Assembly: GCA_964492775.1 (NCBI GenBank)
Contig: CAZBLH010000005.1
Coordinates: 33,665-97,664 of the forward strand
Source: WRDS01 sp964492775
GTDB lineage: Bacteria; Actinomycetota; Coriobacteriia; Anaerosomatales; PHET01
DNA: 64,000 nucleotides
Direction of reading: 5' to 3'
The position numbers and the translations under genes are program-made. Of the stretch, positions 44,011 through 51,638 are shown piece by piece. Every line of letters starts with the position of its first letter. The first letter of the stretch is position 1. The notes under the pieces were generated by a model. That model had not been told where the DNA came from, searched no databases, and saw only the letters and a list, made by a program, of their open reading frames with translations.

Positions 44011-44793
44011 ATGTGGGGTCAGTTCAAAGAAGTCATCTTCGAAGCGCTCAAGATCATACAGTCGTACGTCGGTGACTGGGGCTTGGCCATCGTCGTCCTG
44101 ACGGTGATCGTGAGACTGGCGCTCATGCCTCTAACGATCAAGCAGACGAAGTCCATGCTTGAGATGCAGAGCATCCAGCCCAAGATCAAAGAGCTGCAGA
44201 AGAAGTACGCCGATGACAAAGAGAAGCTCCAGGAAGAAACCCTGAAGTTCTACCAGGACAACAAGGTCAACCCGTTCGGCGGATGTCTGCCGATGCTTCT
44301 CCAGATGCCGCTTCTCTTCGCTCTCTATCAGGTCATCGGAGGCACTACAAAGTCCCCGGGCCTGCTGATGAAGCATCTTGCCGAGACAGACACCATCGGC
44401 AAGTTCTATTTTCTCATCCCTGACATCTCCCTGACGCCCTCGGTCGTGTTCTCGGAGCAGGGCATCGTCGCGGCCCTTCCCTACATCATTCTGGTGGCGC
44501 TATTCGGACTCAGCGTGTGGTTGCCTCAGGCGCTTATGCCGGGCGACAAGACCCAGAAGTCGATGGGCGCATGGATGGCCGCCATGATGCTGTTCTTCGG
44601 CTGGAGCGCCCCGGCCGGCGTGCTGCTGTACTGGGACATCTCCAGCATCTGGGGTGTCGTGCAGCAGCAGGTGATGATGAAGGCGTTCAAGCGTGATTCT
44701 GGGGAGGCCGTCATCGAGCAGGAGCCGATGATCATCCAGCCGAACCAGAAGGCTTCGGGAAAGAAGAGCGCGGGCAAGGGCAAGAAGAAGTAA
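44011..44793 (+). CDS. yidC: Membrane protein insertase YidC
   Basis: This 260 aa insertase of the Gram-positive type has five transmembrane segments and lacks the large periplasmic domain. It inserts membrane proteins alone or with SecYEG. Landmarks: GDWGLAIVVLTVIVRLALMPL with the groove Arg, a cytosolic coiled hairpin (MQSIQPKIKELQKKYADDK), NPFGGCLPMLLQMPLLFALYQ, and a Lys-rich tail for ribosome contact. AAGGAGG precedes; ATG 44011 is used, but TTG 44005, two codons earlier, has better spacing. Confidence 0.96.
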   Translation: MWGQFKEVIFEALKIIQSYVGDWGLAIVVLTVIVRLALMPLTIKQTKSMLEMQSIQPKIKELQKKYADDKEKLQEETLKFYQDNKVNPFGGCLPMLLQMPLLFALYQVIGGTTKSPGLLMKHLAETDTIGKFYFLIPDISLTPSVVFSEQGIVAALPYIILVALFGLSVWLPQALMPGDKTQKSMGAWMAAMMLFFGWSAPAGVLLYWDISSIWGVVQQQVMMKAFKRDSGEAVIEQEPMIIQPNQKASGKKSAGKGKKK

Positions 44794-44830
44794 CAAGGCG
44801 CGAGCCTTTGGCCAGAGAGAGCGAGTGGGC

Positions 44831-45571
44831 ATGAAGACTGAGTGCATCACCGAGGCGATGACTGTAGAAGAAGCGGTTGACGCTGCGCTCGAGGAACTCG
44901 GAGTCCAGCAAGATGCCGTCGGTTACGAGGTCTTGCAGGAGCCGGGCCGCGGTGTGTTCGGCATCGGGAGCGGCAAACCGGCGCGCGTCCGGGTGTGGCT
45001 ACTTGAATCCCCGGAGGAGCCGCAGGTGGAGGACGAGGAGTCTTTGGACGAGGATGACATGTCCGAGGAAGTGCCCCCGGAGCTCCAGGCAGATGCGGAC
45101 CTAACCGACGAGGACCTTGATCTTGTCGCTGACGCCGCCACCGCCTCACTCAAGCGTGTCGTCCAAGCGTTCGGCATTGAGGACCCGCAGATCGAGGAGT
45201 ACGAGGGCGATGATCGCGAGATCATCCTTGACCTGATTGGGGCTGATCTTGGTCTGCTGATTGGGCGGCACGGGAAGACCCTGGATGCACTTCAGACTCT
45301 TGTTGCGGCCATCACCACCAAGAAGCTTGGGTTCCGTCACCCAGTCGTGGTCGACGTTGAGGGATACCGTCATCGTCGTCGGCAAAAGCTTGAGGAGATC
45401 GCCCGTCGCGCAGCAGACCGAGCCTCGAAGCAGCACGCCCCTGTGCGCCTCCGTCCGATGACGGCATATGAGCGACGGATTGTGCACGTGGCCCTGCGCG
45501 GTGACAAGCGCATCACGACTGGCAGCGAGGGAGCGGATCCCTACCGCCAGGTGGTAATCAGGCCGCGGTAA
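44831..45571 (+). CDS. jag: Jag/KhpB RNA-binding protein
   Basis: This 246 aa RNA-binding protein has a Jag-N domain (VEEAVDAALEELGVQ...GRGVFGIGSGKPARVRV), an acidic linker (about 60-105), a KH domain with GLLIGRHGKTLDALQTLV, and an R3H domain (RHRRRQKLEEIARR ... RLRPMTAYERRIVH). KhpB works with KhpA in RNA chaperoning and cell division control. ATG 44831 gives the family start; GTG 44825 is two codons earlier. It is the last gene of the rpmH group and is followed by a terminator. Confidence 0.94.
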   Translation: MKTECITEAMTVEEAVDAALEELGVQQDAVGYEVLQEPGRGVFGIGSGKPARVRVWLLESPEEPQVEDEESLDEDDMSEEVPPELQADADLTDEDLDLVADAATASLKRVVQAFGIEDPQIEEYEGDDREIILDLIGADLGLLIGRHGKTLDALQTLVAAITTKKLGFRHPVVVDVEGYRHRRRQKLEEIARRAADRASKQHAPVRLRPMTAYERRIVHVALRGDKRITTGSEGADPYRQVVIRPR

Positions 45572-45598
45572 CCGGTCTACGTCAAGCGTAAGTGACTG

Positions 45599-45626
45599 AA
45601 GGGCCCCGCGAGGGGCCCCTTCTCTT
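45599..45626 (+). terminator. Intrinsic terminator after jag
   Basis: GGGCCCC and GGGGCCC pair around the loop GCGA, followed by CCTTCTCTT. It lies 27 bp after the jag stop codon. The 404 bp between jag and rsmG otherwise hold two parS sites, and no gene. Confidence 0.7.
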
Positions 45627-45887
45627 GCCAAGAGTCTCTTGTACAGCAATTCTTGGCAATCAACACGCGGGAGAATAGCTCAGCCAAAGAGTCTCGCGAT
45701 TGCCGTCACCCTGGTGCATCCTCGCTGTAGGCGTCACAGCGGCGTTAGTTGGACATCGGCCACTCGCGCAGATTCATAGAATGGCGCTTGCAGATCCGGC
45801 GAGCCGGAACCCGATATTACGCATGCCGACCGGTGCCCATGCCGGCTCCGGGTTTCATATGAAGCCACATGAGCGGCGGCTGAGGAG

Positions 45888-45903
45888 TGTTTCACGTGAA
45901 ACA
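45888..45903. promoter_or_regulatory. parS: parS centromere site 1 (perfect)
   Basis: TGTTTCACGTGAAACA is the perfect 16 bp palindromic ParB-binding consensus. It lies 1.7 kb from parB and about 3 kb from oriC. Confidence 0.95.
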
Positions 45904-45924
45904 CCTTGGATCGAAGTGCGTTCA

Positions 45925-45940
45925 TGTTTCACGTGGAACA
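45925..45940. promoter_or_regulatory. parS: parS centromere site 2 (one mismatch)
   Basis: TGTTTCACGTGGAACA differs from the consensus at one position. It lies 21 bp after site 1. Confidence 0.85.
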
Positions 45941-45975
45941 TGTCGGCGTTCAATCTCTCGATAGACTAGGCTAGA

Positions 45976-46731
45976 ATGCAGAAGATCGGGATGGGAGCAG
46001 TGTTTCACGTGAAACCAATGCCGCAGGAAGAAGCAGAGCAGCTGATTCAGCAGGCTATGGCGATCGGCGTTGCCGTCAGCATGCCGGAGGCGCTGAAACA
46101 CATTGAGTTCCTTGACTGGCTGCTCGAGCAGAACACCAAGCTGAACCTCACTGCGATCACCTCAATGCAGCCAGGCATAGCCCTGCACCTTGTGGACTCC
46201 TTGGCTGCAGTACAAGAGATCGAGAGAATTCCTCCGGGCCCTGTCCTCGATCTAGGTACCGGCGGGGGTCTGCCAGGTATACCATTGGCGATCCACACCG
46301 GCAGGCACTTCGCGCTACTCGATGCCACCGAGAAGAAGGCAGCCGCCCTCCAAGAGTACCTTCGCGCCTCGGGACTTGATGCATGCGCCGTAGCGGGGCG
46401 TGCTGAGGAGTACGCCGTAGAGAATCCAGGTGCCTACGCTGGCGTTGTCGCACGCGCGGTGACGTCGCTCCCTAGTCTGGTGGAACTCGCCTCTCCCCTA
46501 TTGCAGCACGGCGGAATGCTCGTGTGCTTGAAGGGCGATCCAGAGGCTGACGAGATACAGCGAGGCGAGCGCGCCGCAGCGATATGCGGCCTCGCCCCCC
46601 GTAGCGTTCGCAGGCTTGAGCTGCCAGGAAATCGTGAGACGCGGACTATCGTCACATACGTGCGGACCGGTGAGCCATCGATCGATTTGCCGCGTCGTGT
46701 CGGCCGGGCACAGAAGAAGCCTCTGGCATAG
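45976..46731 (+). CDS. rsmG: 16S rRNA (guanine527-N7)-methyltransferase RsmG
   Basis: This 251 aa SAM-dependent methyltransferase modifies G527 of 16S rRNA. The SAM motif is VLDLGTGGGLPGIPLAI (residues about 92-108), with NLTAITSMQPGIALHLVDSL before it and VARAVTSLPSLVELA after. The start is uncertain: ATG 45976 places parS site 3 inside the gene as the codons for VFHVKP, whereas ATG 46018 would leave that site upstream; neither has a good ribosome site. The gene lies between parS and parA, a common actinobacterial order. Confidence 0.93.
   Translation: MQKIGMGAVFHVKPMPQEEAEQLIQQAMAIGVAVSMPEALKHIEFLDWLLEQNTKLNLTAITSMQPGIALHLVDSLAAVQEIERIPPGPVLDLGTGGGLPGIPLAIHTGRHFALLDATEKKAAALQEYLRASGLDACAVAGRAEEYAVENPGAYAGVVARAVTSLPSLVELASPLLQHGGMLVCLKGDPEADEIQRGERAAAICGLAPRSVRRLELPGNRETRTIVTYVRTGEPSIDLPRRVGRAQKKPLA
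46001..46016. promoter_or_regulatory. parS: parS centromere site 3 (one mismatch, at rsmG start)
   Basis: TGTTTCACGTGAAACC differs from consensus only in the last base. It falls within the first codons of rsmG or just before its start, depending on which start is used. Confidence 0.88.
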
Positions 46732-46801
46732 GGTCTGGTTAACGCATACAATCGCTGAGCAGGGTAAGGACGCGTTTGCTTCCAGCTGGAGGGGGTGCCC
46801 T

Positions 46802-47584
46802 TTGAACGGTGACGCCGTGCGACGAGCCACCGTGCTCGGAGTAGTTAACCAGAAGGGCGGCGTAGGGAAGAGCACGACAGCCGTCAATCTCTCCGCCGCG
46901 CTCGGCGAGATCGGGAAGCGAGTGCTGCTGATCGACCTCGATCCACAGGGCAACGCGACCTCCGGGTTCGGCCTGAACAAGAATCAGCGGGAACTGTGTG
47001 TCTACAATGCTTTGCTCGGTGACGTCGCCATTGAGGCTATCATCGAACCGGTCGAGGCCGAGAACGTCTTTGTAGTTCCCGCTACGATCCAACTGGCCGG
47101 GGCCGAGATCGAGCTGGTTTCAGCCATGAGCCGGGAAACAAGGCTGAAGTCAATCATCGACGAGGTTAGCGGGGATTTCGACTTCGTTTTTATTGACTGT
47201 CCCCCGAGCCTTGGGCTGTTGACGATCAACGCGCTTACCGCAGCTGAGGGTCTTGTCATTCCGATTCAGTGCGAGTACTACGCGCTTGAGGGACTTTCGA
47301 AGCTTCTGGATAGCGTTCGGCTTGTGAAGACGCACCTGAACCCCGCACTTGAGGTCTTCGGCGTCGTTATGACGATGTACGACACCCGCACGCGCCTTGC
47401 TCACCAAGTTGTCCAAGAAGTGCGGGACTTCTTCGGGAGCCAGGTCTTCAGCACGCTGATTCCGCGCACGGTACGTTTGTCCGAGGCTCCGAGCTTTGGA
47501 CAGCCTGTGACGCTGTATGACCCGTCGGGCAAGGGCGCAACCGCTTATCGAGAGCTGGCGAAGGAAGTGGTCGATCGTGTCTAA
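46802..47584 (+). CDS. parA: Chromosome partitioning ATPase ParA (Soj)
   Basis: This 260 aa ATPase binds DNA non-specifically and segregates origins by acting on ParB-parS. The deviant Walker A is VVNQKGGVGKSTTAVNLS, followed by LLIDLDPQGNATSG and Walker B FDFVFIDCPPSLGLLT. TTG 46802 is chosen because GGAGG lies 9 bases upstream; the frame is open far upstream into rsmG, but that part is not ParA. It overlaps parB by 8 bp. Confidence 0.95.
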   Translation: MNGDAVRRATVLGVVNQKGGVGKSTTAVNLSAALGEIGKRVLLIDLDPQGNATSGFGLNKNQRELCVYNALLGDVAIEAIIEPVEAENVFVVPATIQLAGAEIELVSAMSRETRLKSIIDEVSGDFDFVFIDCPPSLGLLTINALTAAEGLVIPIQCEYYALEGLSKLLDSVRLVKTHLNPALEVFGVVMTMYDTRTRLAHQVVQEVRDFFGSQVFSTLIPRTVRLSEAPSFGQPVTLYDPSGKGATAYRELAKEVVDRV

Positions 47585-48452
47585 AGGCGGACTTGGCAGA
47601 GGTCTCACTGCGCTCATCTCGAGCGCTTCGCAGGAATCCCAGACGGGGCAAGAGATCACGGAACTCTCAATCGATCTGATCAGCCCGAACCCGGATCAGC
47701 CCAGGACCGACATCGACGAGGACCGCGTCCGTGAGCTCGCGAGTTCCATCGGCAATGTCGGGGTACTGCAGCCGATCATCGTGCGGCCCCTGGGCGACGG
47801 GTATCAGATCATAGCTGGTGAGCGACGGTGGCGAGCCTCTCGGTTGGCGGGTCTTGAGAAAGTCCCAGTCCGCGTGCTCATGTCCAACGATGTCGAGTCG
47901 TTGGAGCTGGCGCTCATCGAGAACCTTCAGCGAGAAGATCTGAACCCCATTGAAGAGGCGAAAGGGTACCGCCAGCTGCTGACGGTGCACGAGATGACGC
48001 AGGCTGAGCTTGCCGACAAGGTCTGCAAGTCCCGCTCGGCGATCACCAACTCTCTGCGGCTCCTCGACTTGCCCGACGAGGTCCAGGACCTGCTCTATAC
48101 CGGCCAACTCACGGCGGGGCACGCGAGAGCCGTGCTCGCAGTGCCCGACGAAGCAGCCCGGATCAGTCTTGGCCAGAAGATAGTTGCCGACGGGTTAAGC
48201 GTCCGCGATGCCGAGAACCTCGCTCGACTGATGGCGGCCGGGCATGCGCCGCGAGAGCCAAAACCGCCGACTCCGAAGGCGTTTCGGCAGGTCGCACGTG
48301 CATTGCGCAAGAGACTGCAAACCAACGTCCGCGTCCGGCAGGTCAAGGACAAGGGAAAGATAGAGATTGAATTCCGAGGTGAGGAAGAGCTTGAAAGGAT
48401 CTACAGGGCTCTCACTGAGATTGAAGGCGCAACCGAGGGAGGCCTGGCGTGA
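47577..48452 (+). CDS. parB: Chromosome partitioning protein ParB
   Basis: This 291 aa CTP-dependent clamp loads at parS and spreads on DNA. It begins with the ParA-stimulating peptide KGGLGRGLTALI, then the ParB/Srx domain with the CTP motif GERRWRA (81-87) and NLQREDLNPIEEA, a helix-turn-helix (MTQAELADKVCKSRSAITNSLRLL) and a C-terminal dimer domain. GTG 47577 has AAGGAAG upstream within parA. Three parS sites lie 1.6 kb away. Confidence 0.96.
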   Translation: MSKGGLGRGLTALISSASQESQTGQEITELSIDLISPNPDQPRTDIDEDRVRELASSIGNVGVLQPIIVRPLGDGYQIIAGERRWRASRLAGLEKVPVRVLMSNDVESLELALIENLQREDLNPIEEAKGYRQLLTVHEMTQAELADKVCKSRSAITNSLRLLDLPDEVQDLLYTGQLTAGHARAVLAVPDEAARISLGQKIVADGLSVRDAENLARLMAAGHAPREPKPPTPKAFRQVARALRKRLQTNVRVRQVKDKGKIEIEFRGEEELERIYRALTEIEGATEGGLA

Positions 48453-48745
48453 GACGAGGGACTGAGAACTTCATCATCGGCCTGATCGTCGGCGCTGCGT
48501 TCGGGATTGTTGCAGGGCTGCTCTTCGCGCCCCAGAGCGGAATGAAGACGCGCAAGCGGCTGGCCGACGAGGCCCTTAGAGCGGCAGAGGCGGCCCGTGT
48601 TGTTGCGGAGCGCGCTGAGCAGGCGGCAGAGGTTATCGGCGGGAGAGTCGGCCACTACCTCGGCAAAGACGAGGAGACCGCGTGGCGCCGGGTCAACGAG
48701 ATTCGCGAAGGAATCCGGGGCTACACACAGACACAGGCTTCATGA
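48449..48745 (+). CDS. YtxH-like membrane protein
   Basis: This 98 aa protein has one N-terminal transmembrane helix with glycine spacing (FIIGLIVGAAFGIVAGLLFAP), the YtxH-family motif QSGMKTRKRL directly after it, and a long amphipathic helix. YtxH-type proteins are of unknown role, some stress-linked. GTG 48449 overlaps the parB stop by 4 bp, so it is the last gene of the parAB operon. Confidence 0.82.
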   Translation: MRRGTENFIIGLIVGAAFGIVAGLLFAPQSGMKTRKRLADEALRAAEAARVVAERAEQAAEVIGGRVGHYLGKDEETAWRRVNEIREGIRGYTQTQAS

Positions 48746-48787
48746 CGTCAGACCTCTGTGAGACCATCGCTCTGAAGGGAGCGATGG

Positions 48788-51637
48788 ATGCCACTGCGCC
48801 TCGTTACTGGCCGAGCGAATACCGGTAAGACTGGCATCGCGTACTCAGCGCTGCGCGAGGCAGTTTCCGCCGGCCGGCCGGCCTATTTGCTGTTGCCCAC
48901 CGCGCAGGATGTCGGTCGCGCTCGGCAGGAATGGGCTTCACGCGCGCCGATGGGACTCAGCATCACCACCTTCCCGGGTTTCACGTCGGCACTCTGGGAG
49001 CGGTACGGCGATGGTCGCCGAGTCTGCAGCTCCAGCTACCGCTCGCTAGCCATGAAGGCGCTCGCTCGGTCTGCCGGTAGTTCGCCAGCGATGGCCGCAC
49101 TCGCGTGCGAGGGGATCGACATCCTGTGCAAGCACACGGGCGACTCCTGGCGACGAGCTGGTGCGACCCGAGTCCCGCGCGTCGGTAGGGAGATGGCCGA
49201 GCTTATCAAAGCGTACGCCGATCTTCTCGACGCGCGCGGGTTGCTTGAGGAGGGGGAGGCGACACACCTGCTGGCCGTGAACCCGCCGCCGCTTGGCGCA
49301 ACGGTGGTCGTGCACCAGTTCGCAGACTTCGCCGAAGACCAACTGTTGCTAGTGCAAGCATTGGCGCAGGCCTCCAATCTGATCGTCACGCTGACGTGGG
49401 AGGCCGAGTACGGCCCCACGGAGGCGCTGACCCCGCTCGTTGAGCGGCTGGAGCCGGATCTACACGACTGCGTTGCGCCCGTCGAGGATCCCAACACCGC
49501 GCCGGAGCTGCAGCTCCTTGAGGCGGAGTTGTTCGCGCCTCGCAATCGGCTGCCTCGTGGGGACGCCATACGTCTCACCCTCGCTGATGGGGTGGAGGCG
49601 GAGGCTCAGGTGGTGGCCGACGAGGCCGCCCTGGCGCTGGCCGAAGGCGCGGCCAGCGCGCCCGAACGCCTTGCAATCGCCTATCGAGATCTCGACACCC
49701 ACCGCATAGCGCTCGCGCGAGCATTGGCGCGGGTTGGGCTTCCAGCGAGTTTCGAGTCACCGACCAAGCTACGCGAGACCGCGCTCGGCATGGTACTCCT
49801 CAGCGCGCTCGCGTTCTGCGCCGAGGGCACGCGCTCGTCGCTGCTTGCCGTGGTGCGGTCTCCGTTCTCGGGGATTCCGCCGGAGCGGGCGAGGCTCCTT
49901 GAAGCGCAACTGCGTAGGCTTGGGGACCAGACGCGTTCGCGCTTACTCGCGGTTGTCTCTCGCGAGAGCGGGAAGCTGGCGAACGCGCTCTCAAGGGTTT
50001 CCACAGCACAGCTCCGAGATCTTGATGCCACCGATGTTGACGAAGTGGCTAGCCTCGCGATGTGGTTGTTGAGGCAAACAACCTCTGTAGAAAGCGTGAG
50101 TGGCCCAGCTTTGGAGGACGCCTCCGCCTATGCGGGCATCCTAGGCGCCCTCGACGAGGTCCGAGAGGCGCTTGATGAGGGAATTCGTCTCGAGGATCTG
50201 ATCGACGCGCTGGGCGAGACCAAGCTGGCCGGCACCCATCCTGAGCAGCTAGGACACATTCAGGTCGTGGATGCCACACGCCTTAGGGGCCGACGGTTCG
50301 ACACAGTGATCGTGGGTGGGCTTAGCCGGGGCGAGTTCCCGGCGCCGGTCTCCGAGCGGCTCTTTCCACACTCGGCCGCGGACCGTGTGCTGCGCGCGTT
50401 CGGGGTAGGCGAGCGTGCTACGCGCGGCCCCGAGTTCGATCAGGCGCTCTTCTACGACATCATCACCCGTGCGCGCAGGCGGCTCGTGCTCAGCGCATGC
50501 GCGCAGAGCGAGAGCGGGGAGCCGCTCGGCCGATCACCTCTGTTCGAAGCGGTGGCCGACTTCCTTCGCCTCGGTGAAAGGGAGGATGCGCCTGAGCCTG
50601 TTGAGCGTTACGTGGGCTTCTCTGAGATGCCCGATTCAAACGCCGACGATCCGCGAATACGCGCGCGTGCAGCAGCGATGGATGCGAGCTCGATGAACGA
50701 ACGGGCGCAGGCTGCTCGGCGCCGTAGGGCGACGCCGCGCGGCGCGGCGTCTCTGCCGAGGCTTCTCGGCGATGACGAGGCCGTGTCGGCGAGCCAGATC
50801 GAGGCCTACCTCGCATGTCCGTACCGCTGGTTCTACAACTACGTTCTGCGCCCGCGGACGCTCGAGGAGGAGGTTGGCGCGCGCACCGAGGGTGAGTGGG
50901 CGCATCAGCTGCTTGCGGAGGTCTACCGGCGACTGATCGAGGCCGGGGTTGTGCCGCTTCGCCCAGAGAGCTTGCCGACCGCGCTCACGTTGCTTGAGAA
51001 CGCCTCGGCCGCGATCACGGAGGCGAGTAGAGGCAGGCTTGAGGATGCTCCTCTTGCCGAGCAGCTGTGCCGGATGAGAGCGCGCGCCTGGGCCAAGCGG
51101 GTGCTGCAGGAGGATTCCTGCCGAATCGAGAGAGCGGTACCCGCGCATATTGAGTGGCCGTTCGGCGGCGACGGTGTGCCGATCGACCTCGGTGGGGGCC
51201 TTCGGCTGGTCGGAAGGGTTGACCGCATCGACATCGATGACGAGGGGCGCGCGGTTGTTGTCGACTACAAACGGTCAGCCGGCGGCCGTCCAGCGGCGTT
51301 CGGCGCGAAGAAGATGCTTACGGAAGGTAGGCTGCAGCTGCCGCTGTATCTCCTCGCGGTTCAACACGGGCTCGGGGCGACGCCGGTCGCTGGCTTGTAC
51401 CGCGGGCTCGCCAAGCCGTTCGAACGCGGAGTGGCCGTGGCAGGAGGCGTCGATCGGCGCCTAACCAGCGGTGATGTGATCGAGCAGCATGAACTCGAGA
51501 CCCTCCTGGGGCACGCTGTCGAGCTTGCACGGGCGGCTGTCGCCGGGATGAGGGCAGGAGAGATCCCCGCTCGGCCGCGCACGAAGGACTCGTGCAAGTA
51601 CTGCCCGCTCGCCGACGGGTGTGGGGGAGGGTGCTGA
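48788..51637 (+). CDS. addB: AddB-like helicase-nuclease subunit
   Basis: This 949 aa protein is the second subunit of an AddAB-type helicase-nuclease that resects double-strand breaks. It has a nucleotide-binding motif GRANTGKT near the N-terminus, a divergent helicase body, and a C-terminal PD-(D/E)XK nuclease (core VVVDYKRS) embraced by an Fe-S cluster Cys set: one Cys in ACPYRWFYN at about residue 676 and three at the end (CKYCPLADGC). AGGGAG is well placed before ATG 48788. It is directly followed by the addA gene, whose start lies 2 bp beyond its stop. Confidence 0.85.
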   Translation: MPLRLVTGRANTGKTGIAYSALREAVSAGRPAYLLLPTAQDVGRARQEWASRAPMGLSITTFPGFTSALWERYGDGRRVCSSSYRSLAMKALARSAGSSPAMAALACEGIDILCKHTGDSWRRAGATRVPRVGREMAELIKAYADLLDARGLLEEGEATHLLAVNPPPLGATVVVHQFADFAEDQLLLVQALAQASNLIVTLTWEAEYGPTEALTPLVERLEPDLHDCVAPVEDPNTAPELQLLEAELFAPRNRLPRGDAIRLTLADGVEAEAQVVADEAALALAEGAASAPERLAIAYRDLDTHRIALARALARVGLPASFESPTKLRETALGMVLLSALAFCAEGTRSSLLAVVRSPFSGIPPERARLLEAQLRRLGDQTRSRLLAVVSRESGKLANALSRVSTAQLRDLDATDVDEVASLAMWLLRQTTSVESVSGPALEDASAYAGILGALDEVREALDEGIRLEDLIDALGETKLAGTHPEQLGHIQVVDATRLRGRRFDTVIVGGLSRGEFPAPVSERLFPHSAADRVLRAFGVGERATRGPEFDQALFYDIITRARRRLVLSACAQSESGEPLGRSPLFEAVADFLRLGEREDAPEPVERYVGFSEMPDSNADDPRIRARAAAMDASSMNERAQAARRRRATPRGAASLPRLLGDDEAVSASQIEAYLACPYRWFYNYVLRPRTLEEEVGARTEGEWAHQLLAEVYRRLIEAGVVPLRPESLPTALTLLENASAAITEASRGRLEDAPLAEQLCRMRARAWAKRVLQEDSCRIERAVPAHIEWPFGGDGVPIDLGGGLRLVGRVDRIDIDDEGRAVVVDYKRSAGGRPAAFGAKKMLTEGRLQLPLYLLAVQHGLGATPVAGLYRGLAKPFERGVAVAGGVDRRLTSGDVIEQHELETLLGHAVELARAAVAGMRAGEIPARPRTKDSCKYCPLADGCGGGC

Positions 51638-51638
51638 C

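Noticed and set aside
45700..45969. An 89-codon open frame over parS sites 1 and 2
   Set aside because: The peptide is composed of parS sequence and random codons; no ribosome site.
46616..46801. Longer N-terminus for ParA
   Set aside because: The extension lies over the rsmG end and is not ParA-like; GGAGG before TTG 46802 marks the start.
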